Below, piece by piece: positions 25,531 through 33,619 of a DNA stretch of 64,000 nt. The stretch spans positions 186,001 through 250,000 of the forward strand of contig NZ_JAROCG010000002.1 in the NCBI RefSeq assembly GCF_030433645.1. Reading direction: 5' to 3'. How positions within the stretch are numbered: the stretch's first letter is position 1; every line of letters starts with the position of its first letter. The stretch is from Arthrobacter burdickii. Lineage in GTDB: Bacteria; Actinomycetota; Actinomycetes; Actinomycetales; Micrococcaceae. The notes under the pieces are model-generated. The model was not told the origin of the DNA. It saw only the letters and a list, made by a program, of their open reading frames with translations, and did not search any database. Both the position numbers and the translations under genes were made by a program.

Positions 25531-26208
25531 ATGCTGATGCTGAGTAAGGTAGGAGCCGCGGACGTCCCGTTCGACGTCGCGGACCTGATCGCGTGTTCCG
25601 TCGTGACGGATTTGGGGGCGGTGGTGAACGACGCCGGCGTGGAGGCGGGCACGTCCGCCGTCGTGGTCGGAACGGGCGGCGTGGGACTCTCGATTATCAT
25701 GGCGCTGCGGCTCGTCGGCGCGAACCCGATCATCGCCGTCGATCTCAGCGAGGAGAAGCTCGCTGCTGCCAGGGAGTTCGGTGCCACCAATACGCTGCAG
25801 CCCTCCGACGGCCTCGCCGAGGAGGTCCGCACGCTGACGGGCGGGGGAGCGGCGTACGCCTTCGAGGCGATCGGCGGGTCCAGACCATCGAATCCCTCCC
25901 ATCCCTCATCGCGGCGGGCGGCAAGGCCGTCATCGTGGGACTGCCACCCGAGGACAGCCCCGTGTCGATCGACGCGCTCGCGGAGAGCGGCAAGTCGCTC
26001 ATCGGCTCCAACTACCGTTCGACCGTGCCGGGGCGGGGACTTCCCGCGCCTGGCGGCGCTGTACCTCGCGGGGCGGCTGCCCGTCGACCGGCTCATCTCA
26101 CACCGCATCGGTCTTGATGAGGTGAACGAAGCCTTCGACGCGATACGCCGAGGAGAGCGCGCCCGGAGCGTGATCGTGTTTGGTCAGTCCCTGGCTCGCC
26201 GATCCTGA
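25531..26208 (+). pseudogene. Zinc-type alcohol dehydrogenase remnant, 5' truncated and twice frameshifted
   Basis: The sequence encodes the C-terminal half of a medium-chain zinc alcohol dehydrogenase: the cofactor-binding VVVGTGGVGLSIIMAL, then AVDLSEEKLAAAREFGATN. The reading frame shifts at the G-run at 25876-25878: after FEAIGG the expected sequence QTIESLPSLIAAGGKAVIVG is in another frame. It returns to the first frame around 26030-26038, after which GGDFPRLAALYLAGRLPVDR and ending SVIVFG are again in the original frame. The two shifts cancel. The whole GroES-like, zinc-binding N-terminal domain (about 150 residues) is missing. The gene is therefore dead, unless the G-run differences are sequencing errors, which would not restore the missing 5' part. 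Confidence 0.85.
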
Positions 26209-26410
26209 CGTCCAGCCTGCGCTGCACCGCACCTTTGCGCGGGCTTCCCTCGACGGGTCGCTCAGACGTCGGGTTCGAGGTAGGCGTTAGCGCACCTCGG
26301 GGCGCTGGGTTCCTGACCAGCGCCCCGAATGCTGCTACAGGCGGTGCTGTTGTGGACCTCTTCCTCGAATCGAGCCGAGGGCCGGAGTCGCTTCAGACCC
26401 AGCAGGAATG

Positions 26411-27202
26411 CTACGTGTGGTTGAACACCGGCTTCTCGCGTACCCGAAACTCGTTGGTAGGAACCAAGGGTTCCTTCCTGGTGCGCGCTTGACCGTCGAG
26501 AACACGAGCTACAAGTCTGGTGAGTGAATCAGAAGGCTGCAGTCCCATGTCCTCCTCCAGTTTTTTCTGATACCGCTGGTAGTTCCGGAGCGCAGCGGCC
26601 GGATTGCCGTGCTTCAATTCACCTTCGATGAGTATTTGGATTGCTGCCTCATACAGCGGTTCGATCTCCAGAGCCGCCTCTGCGGCAGCGCCTGCAGTTT
26701 CGCAATGACCCTGATCAAGAGATTGTCTGGCGATGATGGTGAACGCGCGAAGGCGGTCCTGTTGCAATCGGCTCTGTTCGGAGACGACCCAGTCGTCATA
26801 CCAACCGGGTAGTAGCCGTGCATCACGCAGATCAGCCAACAGTGCTGCTGCCTCCACCTCAGATGCCACCCTCCTGAAGTCTCGGAGACGGGCTTGGACA
26901 GTGTGCAGGTCCACATCGGCCCGCTCGCATAGAGAAAGCATCGGGCCATTGTTGACTATGAGGCCCGGAACCTGGCGAGAAACCAGGTGCATGCTGACCC
27001 TTAGGCTCTCCAGAGCCTTCGCATCGGGGTACTCCGGCCACAGCAGGCCGACAAGGTGATTTCGGAGACTTGGGCCCTTGACGGCAAGCGCGGCAACGAG
27101 GCGCTGCTGGCGTGGTGCAACATGAATGCTCACTCCGTGCCGGTGAAGCATCCAGGTCCCCAGAAGGTGGAGTCCAAATTCTCCGTCGTTGGAGTAGCCC
27201 AT
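26411..27202 (-). CDS. SARP/AfsR-type transcriptional regulator with BTAD domain
   Basis: A 263-residue regulator: an N-terminal winged helix (LLGTWMLHRHGVSIHVAPRQ and LLWPEYPDAKALESLRVSMH) followed by a bacterial transcriptional activation domain made of TPR-like helices (residues about 110-250, with AAEAALEIEPLYEAAIQILI and GNPAAALRNYQRYQKKLEED). This is the minimal SARP layout, lacking the NB-ARC part of AfsR. SARPs bind direct heptamer repeats at 11-bp steps, and four such repeats lie at 27409-27450, divergent to the secreted M1 peptidase. The start is ATG 27202, with a weak ribosome binding site; a TTG 14 codons upstream is possible. The C-terminal 20 residues look unstructured. Confidence 0.88.
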   Translation of the reverse strand: MGYSNDGEFGLHLLGTWMLHRHGVSIHVAPRQQRLVAALAVKGPSLRNHLVGLLWPEYPDAKALESLRVSMHLVSRQVPGLIVNNGPMLSLCERADVDLHTVQARLRDFRRVASEVEAAALLADLRDARLLPGWYDDWVVSEQSRLQQDRLRAFTIIARQSLDQGHCETAGAAAEAALEIEPLYEAAIQILIEGELKHGNPAAALRNYQRYQKKLEEDMGLQPSDSLTRLVARVLDGQARTRKEPLVPTNEFRVREKPVFNHT

Positions 27203-27408
27203 GGGAACCTGATCTCGGTTCGTCAGAACGGGTGGAGTGTGCAAAAACTAGGATCCTCACCCGGATGGACAGTGTCAATGAACCGTCCCACTTTTCCATC
27301 GCACACATCCGCTGAAGGTTGCTCAACCGTGGAGAGCCTTACGGTGCGAGCCGGACAGGGCCTCCCTGAGGGAAGGCTGTTGGCAGAGCTCGTCCTGAAA
27401 AAGGGGGG

Positions 27409-27450
27409 AGTAACGGCCCAGTAACGCCTCGGTAACGGCGTAGTAACGCC
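27409..27450. promoter_or_regulatory. Four direct repeats with 11-bp period: probable SARP binding site
   Basis: GTAACG occurs at 27410, 27421, 27432 and 27443, an exact 11-base period, in the wider pattern (A/G)GTAACG(G/C)C. Direct heptamer repeats at one helical turn are the established architecture of SARP binding sites. The nearest regulator gene, 200 bases away, encodes a SARP. The repeats lie 136 bases before the M1 peptidase ATG. Confidence 0.75.
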
Positions 27451-27585
27451 ACCGGCAGTGCAATGGAACCCGGCGCCGCGCCCGCGGTCGTCTGGGCCGG
27501 TGTAGGGGTAGTTGCGAAACGCAGGTGCTTCACGTTGTGGACGGCAGCATCCTTCCCGGATTAGTCAGGAAAGTAGGACTCGCCG

Positions 27586-29799
27586 ATGTCGTCGTTCCAA
27601 CCTCCGGCCCCCGGGACCGGTCCTCATGCCTCCGGCCGACGCCGGCGCACTTCTGCGCTGGCGGCACTGCTGCTGTGCGCTGCCGCGTTGCCCGTTTCTT
27701 CCGCCACGGCCGCAGAAACCACCTCGGAATCCACACAGGAAGAAGCCCTCTCGGGTGGAGCCGATTACCAGCCCGGGGCACCCGGGCTGGGTGATCCCTA
27801 CTTCCCGCTGGACGGTAACGGCGGCTACGATGTCGACCAGTATGTATTGGATCTCAGCTACGATCCGCTGACCGACACCCTGAGTGGGACAGCGACAATT
27901 ATCGCCAAGGCCACGCAGGACCTCTCGGCCTTCAACCTGGACCTGGAGGGTCTGACGGTCCGCGAGGTGATGGTCAAAGGACGTCCGGCTCAATTCACGC
28001 GCGACGGTGGCGAACTGACCGTTACTCCGCAGCGGGGTATTCGGGACGGTCGCCGATTCACCACGGAGGTGCGCTACGACGGCGTTCCGGAAACCACCAC
28101 CAACCCGTTCGGGCAGTCCGGGTTCTTCCACACCGACGACGGCTCCCTGGTCATCGGTGAGCCACATGTGGCGGCGACCTGGTTCCCGGTCAACGACCAT
28201 CCGCTGGACAAGGCCTCCTACACCTTCCACATAACGGTTCCTGAAGGTCTCGAAGTCGTGGCCAACGGTCGCTTGCTCGACGACCGGACGCGGGACGGCC
28301 TGACCACCTGGACGTGGGAGGCGCGCGAACCGATGGCGTCCTATCTTGCAACTGCCAGTGTGGGGCAGTGGGATTTCAGCCAGTACAAGGTCGGGCGGAT
28401 CCACTACCTGGATGCGCTGGACCCTGACCTCTTCGACCCGGTGGCGGAACCGCGGACCGGCACCAATTTCGCTTGGTCCCAGACAGCGGAAGGTTCCTAT
28501 AAGAGGCTCACCCGGACAATCAAGGTCCCGGACAGCGGGGCGGAGTTGTCCTTTTGGCTGACCCGCGACACCGAACCCGACTGGGATTTCGCCTTCGTGG
28601 AGGCCCGCACCGTCGGTGCCGAAGACTGGACAACCCTGCCCGATGCCAACGGGCATACTTCCGGGGAGACAGGCGTGGTCTGCCCGGTGTGGCACGGTTT
28701 GCATCCGTTCCTGACGCACTATCAGACGGACGATGCCGCGGGCGGCTGCACAGCATCGGGCAGCTCCGGCGCGTGGTGGGCGGCAAGTGGCGCCAGCGAA
28801 GGCTGGGAACAGTGGTCGGTCGACCTGGCCGACTTCGCCGGCAGTGAGGTCGAAGTGTCCATCAGCTACGTCAGTATCACTCAGCGCCCCGGCGTATTCG
28901 TCGACGATGTGGTGGTCTCCACGGGCGAGGGCAGCACTTCCTTTGAGGACGACGGCGACACCTTGGACGGCTGGGCGGTAACCGGGCCGCCGGCGGGCAG
29001 CCCAGGCAATGAGAACGACTGGGTAGTAACAGCCGACCCTCCCCCAAGCGCCGGGGAAAACGCGCAGGCTTCCCTCGCCAGGCAACCGGAGATCATCGGA
29101 TTCCTCGAAGGCTACTTCGGTCGGTATCCCTTCCGGGACGCCGGCGGAACCGTCGACGACCTCCGGGGGGTGGGCTTCGCCCTGGAGAACCAGACACGGC
29201 CCATCTACTCCAGGGATTTCTTCACCGACCGTGTACAGGGCGATTCAGTAGTGGTGCACGAGTTGGCGCACCAGTGGATCGGGGACAGTGTTTCCGTGGA
29301 GGCCTGGCAGCACATCTGGCTCAACGAGGGGTTTGCCACCTATGCCGAATGGCTGTGGAGTGAACGCGAGGACCTGGAAACCGTCCAGGAGATCTTCGAT
29401 TCCATTGCCTCGATCCCGGCTGACAACCCGTTCTGGAGCGTCAGGATCGGCGATCCTGGGCCCGACGCGCTCTTCGACTCTGCGGTCTACGCTCGGGGTG
29501 CCATGACCCTGCACGCGCTGCGGCAAGCCGTCGGCGACGAGGACTTCTTCCGCATCCTGCGCGAGTGGGCGCAACTCCACGCCGACGGCAACGTCTCCAC
29601 GGACGATTTCATCACCCTCGCAGAGAAGATTTCGGGCGAGGAACTGAATCCGCTCTTCGACGAATGGTTGTTTACTGCCGAGAAGCCGGCCAGTCTGGAG
29701 GTTGCTGCGGGAGCTCAGAGCACGGCACCGGGTACCAACGATGTGCCGCCGGCCATCGGAAACCTGGAACGCAGGCTCGGAGACGGCAAGAAGCGATGA
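27586..29799 (+). CDS. Secreted M1-family metallopeptidase with an inserted jelly-roll-like domain
   Basis: A 737-residue protein. The N-terminal signal peptide ends near SSATAAE. Residues 70-290 form the M1 beta domain. The zinc site HELAH (558-562) with Glu581 in WLNEGFATY gives HExxH-18-E, and the exopeptidase loop reads GFALENQTRPIY in place of GAMEN, as in many actinobacterial M1 enzymes. Between the two, residues about 320-480 hold an insert with LSFWLTRDTEPDWDFAFVEA, WEQWSVDLADFAGSEVEVSI and VFVDDVVVSTGEGSTSFED, which resembles the immune-inhibitor-A/MAM-type jelly-roll. The total is about 200 residues longer than the M1 core. It is probably extracellular, and is likely controlled by the SARP site upstream. 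Confidence 0.92.
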   Translation: MSSFQPPAPGTGPHASGRRRRTSALAALLLCAAALPVSSATAAETTSESTQEEALSGGADYQPGAPGLGDPYFPLDGNGGYDVDQYVLDLSYDPLTDTLSGTATIIAKATQDLSAFNLDLEGLTVREVMVKGRPAQFTRDGGELTVTPQRGIRDGRRFTTEVRYDGVPETTTNPFGQSGFFHTDDGSLVIGEPHVAATWFPVNDHPLDKASYTFHITVPEGLEVVANGRLLDDRTRDGLTTWTWEAREPMASYLATASVGQWDFSQYKVGRIHYLDALDPDLFDPVAEPRTGTNFAWSQTAEGSYKRLTRTIKVPDSGAELSFWLTRDTEPDWDFAFVEARTVGAEDWTTLPDANGHTSGETGVVCPVWHGLHPFLTHYQTDDAAGGCTASGSSGAWWAASGASEGWEQWSVDLADFAGSEVEVSISYVSITQRPGVFVDDVVVSTGEGSTSFEDDGDTLDGWAVTGPPAGSPGNENDWVVTADPPPSAGENAQASLARQPEIIGFLEGYFGRYPFRDAGGTVDDLRGVGFALENQTRPIYSRDFFTDRVQGDSVVVHELAHQWIGDSVSVEAWQHIWLNEGFATYAEWLWSEREDLETVQEIFDSIASIPADNPFWSVRIGDPGPDALFDSAVYARGAMTLHALRQAVGDEDFFRILREWAQLHADGNVSTDDFITLAEKISGEELNPLFDEWLFTAEKPASLEVAAGAQSTAPGTNDVPPAIGNLERRLGDGKKR

Positions 29800-29824
29800 T
29801 CCAGTAACCTGCTCCAGAACGCAG

Positions 29825-29858
29825 ATAACGCCCTTCCCGGTTGGCGGAGGGGCGTTAT
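29825..29858 (+). terminator. Rho-independent terminator after the M1 peptidase
   Basis: ATAACGCCC (29825-29833) pairs perfectly with GGGCGTTAT (29850-29858), and a short T-run follows. It lies 26 bases after the stop at 29799. Confidence 0.82.
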
Positions 29859-30018
29859 TTGCTGTCCTTCATCTGTGGCTCCACGGAGCTGCAGCAACTT
29901 CCTGAGTTATAGCGTGACGCCGGCGACGTTGAGGTGCGTCGTACTACTGTCTCTGGAGGTTGGACGCGGGAAGTTCGTGTCCAGGGCAAACGAAGCCGAG
30001 GGCGACGACGACGTCGAG

Positions 30019-30906
30019 TCAGCGGCCCGGGTCGGAAATCTGGTCAGCTAAGCGGAGCAGGTCGGCGCCGAGTTGGCGGGCCCGGTCCGCAACCAAATCG
30101 GGGGAGTCGGCGGGTAGCGACGAAGACGCTGAGGGCACGTCTAAAATCGACGGCTCCCGCTGGATGTCGATGTCGAACACCACGTGGTCCGGATGGTGCC
30201 AGGTTGAGAAGACCTCCACCGGCCGCCCGTCCTGGTCGAAGCTCGTGCCCTCCAGCAGGAGCACGGGCGACGACGCCTCCAGCTGCAGCAATCGCAGCAG
30301 GTCCTGGTCTCCGGGGACGGCCCGGATCTGGCGTTTGCCGGAGGTGACCTGCACGCCGAACTTCTCCCCGAGCACCGCGTGCAGGGACGCGTCCCGCAGG
30401 TCCTCGGCGGTCAGACCCGAGAACGCCGGCGCCGGAAGCGAGGTGTGGATGACGGCGATAGGAACACCGTCGGCCGTGCGCAGCCGCTCGAGCGAGAGAA
30501 CCTGCGGAGTCCCGAGGACCGCCGTCGACGCATCGGCGTCCTGCACGGTCAGAGACAGCACCTCGGTGCCGACGCTCGCCCCCGTGCTCCCGAGCTGCGC
30601 CGAGAGCCCCGACGTTTGGTGCACCAATCGGTGGTGCTCCCGCCGGGGCGCCACAGTGCTGCCGCGCCCGCGTCCACGCTCGATCAGCCCTTCATCAGCC
30701 AGCGCACCCAGGGCCTGCCGCACCACGGACCGTGATACCCCGTACCGCACCTGCAACTGCGCCTCACTGGGCAGCGAGGTGCCCGGCGGCAGCGAGTGGT
30801 TCAGGATCTGAGCCCGCAGGTGCCCGCGGAGCTGAAGGTGCAGCGGATCGTTGCTTCCGGAGTCCAGCGGACGTGCCGGGGCATCAGGGGTTTCTGTTCC
30901 AGCCAT
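30019..30906 (-). CDS. GntR-family regulator with UTRA effector domain
   Basis: A 295-residue HutC/FarR-subfamily regulator. The winged helix lies at about residues 19-90 (LHLQLRGHLRAQILN, LPSEAQLQVRYGVSRSVVRQ, ALADEGLIERGRGRGSTV), followed by a UTRA ligand-binding domain starting near 95, with the LERLRTADGVPIAV and VLLLEGTSFDQDGRPVEVFS segments that line the pocket. The C-terminal 40 residues look disordered. It lies 390 bases beyond the end of the pdxA2-kinase-permease operon, on the same strand, and probably regulates it in response to a sugar-acid phosphate. No operator was identified with confidence. Confidence 0.9.
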   Translation of the reverse strand: MAGTETPDAPARPLDSGSNDPLHLQLRGHLRAQILNHSLPPGTSLPSEAQLQVRYGVSRSVVRQALGALADEGLIERGRGRGSTVAPRREHHRLVHQTSGLSAQLGSTGASVGTEVLSLTVQDADASTAVLGTPQVLSLERLRTADGVPIAVIHTSLPAPAFSGLTAEDLRDASLHAVLGEKFGVQVTSGKRQIRAVPGDQDLLRLLQLEASSPVLLLEGTSFDQDGRPVEVFSTWHHPDHVVFDIDIQREPSILDVPSASSSLPADSPDLVADRARQLGADLLRLADQISDPGR

Positions 30907-31086
30907 GAGGTCTGCTCCGGTTCAGGATGATGGTCGAGGGCGTCGGTGTAAGGGAGGGTTAGAAGGGAGCGCACAGCACTACGTCAGCTGCTGGGCTCGG
31001 TTCGTGTCGGCACGACGACGGCACCGCCGGGTGTCAGGGGGCGTTCGCTAAGCCTGAACCCGGAGTCCGGCCCCGCAGAGAAGGAG

Positions 31087-31221
31087 CTATTTGTCTGGGC
31101 CGTCCGCTGGTGACGAGTCCTCGTCGTGCTCCTCGGTGACCTGACCGTCGTGGACCCGCTTCAGCGTGATGCCCTCGAGGTAGCTGGGCACGGGAGGGTC
31201 CAGGTCTTCGTCGCTTGCCAT
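31087..31221 (-). CDS. Small acidic ORF (44 residues)
   Basis: An open frame from ATG 31221 encodes MASDEDLDPPVPSYLEGITL and continues KRVHDGQVTEEHDEDSSPAD, ending GPDK. It is strongly acidic apart from a central YLEGITLKRVHDG, with GC-biased third positions. It lies 77 bases after the stop of pdxA2 on the same strand and might be co-transcribed, but the ATG has only a weak AGGATCGAGATC before it. I do not recognise the family. It may be real or an accident of composition. Confidence 0.5.
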   Translation of the reverse strand: MASDEDLDPPVPSYLEGITLKRVHDGQVTEEHDEDSSPADGPDK

Positions 31222-31298
31222 GATCTCGATCCTAAATGCGGACCATCAGCAATGCAGACCTAATCACTGCAGCCGCGCCCAGCTACTCGTCGAAGCTC

Positions 31299-32324
31299 TT
31301 ACTTCTTCTGCGCGGTCCGCCACACGTGGTCCCAGCCCGGTGCCAGGGCAGCGGCCCGCCGCATGGACAGCACCAGGCTCGCCTCGCGCGCGATGCCCTG
31401 GCCGGCGATATCGAACGCCGTCCCGTGGTCCACCGACACGCGGACGACGGGCAGACCGACGGTGATGTTCACGCCGTCGTCGCCGTAGACCGCCTTGAAG
31501 GGTGCGTGGCCCTGGTCGTGGTAGCAGGCGATGACCATGTTCCACTTGCCCTTCACCGCGGCGGGGATGAGCGCGTCCGCGGGGATGGGCCCGTGCACGT
31601 TGATGCCCTTCTCGCGTGCGGCGGCGACGGCGGGGGCGAGGATGTCCGCGTCCTCGTTCCCGAACAGGCGGTTCTCGCCGGCGTGCGGGTTGAGTCCGGC
31701 GAGGCCGATCGGCTCGTCCGGGTTGCCGAGGGCCTTGGTGAACGCGCTGACCAGCTCGATGACGTTGCCGGTGCGCTCGGGCGTGACGTCCTCGATGGCC
31801 TGCCGCAGGGAGACGTGGGTGGTGAGGTGGAAGAAGTACAGGTCGCCCGCGGAGAGGACGAGGCTGAAGTTCTCCACGCCGAACTCGTGCGCGAGCAGCT
31901 CCGTGTGGCCGGGCCACTTGTGCCCGCCGGCGTGCATCGCAGCCTTGTTGAGCGGCGCGGTGACGATGCCCTGGACCTGACCTTCGCCGGCCAGGCGGCA
32001 GGCCTCGACGACGAAGCGGTAGGAACCGTCGCCCGCCGCAGGGCTGAGCTCGCCGAGCTTCACGTCCGCCAGCGACGGGCCTGTCTGCAGGAGCTCGATG
32101 ATGCCTGGCTCGTTCGTCGCGTCCTCGATCGAGGACAGCACGCGGACCGTGTCCGGGTCGCCGCCCACGTTGGACACGCCCTGGCGCATGGCGGCCTCGT
32201 CCCCGATGACGACGGGCCTGCACTCCTGCCGGACGTCGTCGTGCCCGAGGAGGGACTTCGCAGTGATCTCCGGTCCGATACCGGCGACGTCGCCGAGGGT
32301 GACGGCAAGGGTGGGGATGCTCAT
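31299..32324 (-). CDS. PdxA2-family 4-phosphate sugar-acid dehydrogenase
   Basis: A 341-residue protein of the PdxA family with the conserved TLGDVAGIGPEI N-terminus, TAPLNKAAMHAGG and YHDQGHAPFKAVYGDDGVNI, which provide the metal- and phosphate-binding residues. PdxA proper serves vitamin B6 synthesis, but co-occurrence with a DUF1537 kinase, here overlapping by four bases, is the mark of the PdxA2 branch. That branch oxidises and decarboxylates 4-phospho-D-erythronate or 4-phospho-threonate to dihydroxyacetone phosphate. Family knowledge therefore points to tetronate catabolism; which tetronate is used is not visible. It is translationally coupled to the kinase by ATGA. Confidence 0.9.
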   Translation of the reverse strand: MSIPTLAVTLGDVAGIGPEITAKSLLGHDDVRQECRPVVIGDEAAMRQGVSNVGGDPDTVRVLSSIEDATNEPGIIELLQTGPSLADVKLGELSPAAGDGSYRFVVEACRLAGEGQVQGIVTAPLNKAAMHAGGHKWPGHTELLAHEFGVENFSLVLSAGDLYFFHLTTHVSLRQAIEDVTPERTGNVIELVSAFTKALGNPDEPIGLAGLNPHAGENRLFGNEDADILAPAVAAAREKGINVHGPIPADALIPAAVKGKWNMVIACYHDQGHAPFKAVYGDDGVNITVGLPVVRVSVDHGTAFDIAGQGIAREASLVLSMRRAAALAPGWDHVWRTAQKK

Positions 32325-33619
32325 GAGGATGCCTCCGTGGAGTGGGCGAGGGTGTGTGTGAGGGTTCGGGTGAGTTCGGTGACGGTGTCGAGCAGGGCGG
32401 GGACGGCCCCGAAGCCGCCGGCTTTCGTTACGACGATCTTCCCAGCCGCGGTGCCGCCTTCGACGACGCCGACCGGGATGCCTTCCTGGATGGCGCCGGT
32501 GATGCGCAGCGCCTGGGCGCGGGTGGCGTCGAGGACGGCGCGGGCTCCGTCGCCGCCGACGAGCACGAGGGCGCCGACGGATGCGCGGGACAGGGTCTGC
32601 TGCACCACGGACGCGAGGCTGCGGGCGATGGCTGCACCGCTGAGGGTCGCGGAGCCGCCGACCGCCTCGGGGGAGATGATGACCACTACCCGCGGGAGGG
32701 ACTCCGGGAGCTCGAGCTCTCCGGCGGCCCATTGCGCGAGCCGGTTCGGCTGGTCGAGCAGCGACTCGTCGGGCTGCACGATGCGCAGGTCGACCGACTC
32801 CAGCTGGGAGCGCAGGTGGTCGGTCTGTGCGCGGGCGACGTCGTGCAGCGAACTGACGACGACGACGATCCGCTGCCCCAGCGCGGCCGGGGCCGGTTCC
32901 GGGGAAGTGCGCACGGCTCCCGACTCCGCCCAGGCTGTTGCCAGCGCAGCGGCGAGGCCGGCGGACCCGGCGGGGATCGCCGCCGGACCGACGACGACGA
33001 GTGCTGCCGCAAGGGCGCGGAGGTCGTCGTCGGACGCGGCATTGACGACCACGACGCCGTCACCCGCCGCGTTCCGGAGCGCCTGCGCATCCCGCTCGGC
33101 GGAGCCGCTGAGGCTGATCGTCGTCGTGCCGGGCAGGAGCTGCGAGAACTCGCTCGTCGGAACCGGCGTGACCGGATCGCGGCCCGCGGGGGAGTCCTCG
33201 ACCGGTCCGCCGTGGACGCGCAGCAGACCGTCCTCGACGGTGCGCCCCATCGCCGGGTAGGCCGGGCAGACGACGGCGAAGCAGCCGGGGTGCTGTTCCT
33301 GCCACGCGTCGAGGGCACCGGCGACCTGCGCCGGGACGCTGCCGCGCATGGTGGAGTCGATCTTCAGGTACAGGTGGTCCGCCCCGGCGCTGACCAGGTT
33401 CCTGATGGCGCTCGCCGTGGCCCGCCGGGCGGTGGCGGCGTCCATGGCGCGGGCGTCGGTGTTCACGGCCAGGGCGCTACCCGGTGCCACCGAATCCGGG
33501 AGCAGTTCCCCCAACAGCAGCCGGGAGGACCAGCCGCTGCGGGAAAACTGGACCACGGAGTCGGTGGCGCCGGTGACGTCGTCGGCCGCGATGCCGACGA
33601 TGGGTGCGGAAGATGTCAC
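32321..33619 (-). CDS. Four-carbon acid sugar kinase (DUF1537 family)
   Basis: A 432-residue kinase of the DtnK/OtnK family. The start VGIAADDVTGATDSVVQFSR gives the substrate-binding Asp pair, KIDSTMRGSV the second conserved site, and the C-terminal half carries the nucleotide-binding LVLVGGDGARAV. These kinases phosphorylate D-threonate, D-erythronate or related acids at O4 with ATP. The product feeds the overlapping PdxA2-type dehydrogenase. It overlaps the permease gene by four bases, so all three genes form one tight operon. I could not separate threonate from erythronate specificity by sequence. Confidence 0.9.
   Translation of the reverse strand: MTSSAPIVGIAADDVTGATDSVVQFSRSGWSSRLLLGELLPDSVAPGSALAVNTDARAMDAATARRATASAIRNLVSAGADHLYLKIDSTMRGSVPAQVAGALDAWQEQHPGCFAVVCPAYPAMGRTVEDGLLRVHGGPVEDSPAGRDPVTPVPTSEFSQLLPGTTTISLSGSAERDAQALRNAAGDGVVVVNAASDDDLRALAAALVVVGPAAIPAGSAGLAAALATAWAESGAVRTSPEPAPAALGQRIVVVVSSLHDVARAQTDHLRSQLESVDLRIVQPDESLLDQPNRLAQWAAGELELPESLPRVVVIISPEAVGGSATLSGAAIARSLASVVQQTLSRASVGALVLVGGDGARAVLDATRAQALRITGAIQEGIPVGVVEGGTAAGKIVVTKAGGFGAVPALLDTVTELTRTLTHTLAHSTEASS

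Noticed and set aside
27409..27450. CRISPR-like repeat array
   Set aside because: The repeats are 6-9 bases at an 11-base period with no spacers; a regulator site fits better.
27565..29085. Long minus-strand frame opposite the M1 peptidase
   Set aside because: The plus strand has signal peptide, HELAH and GFALENQ motifs; the minus frame has none.
31236..33260. 674-codon plus-strand frame opposite pdxA2 and the kinase
   Set aside because: Antisense shadow with no domain character.
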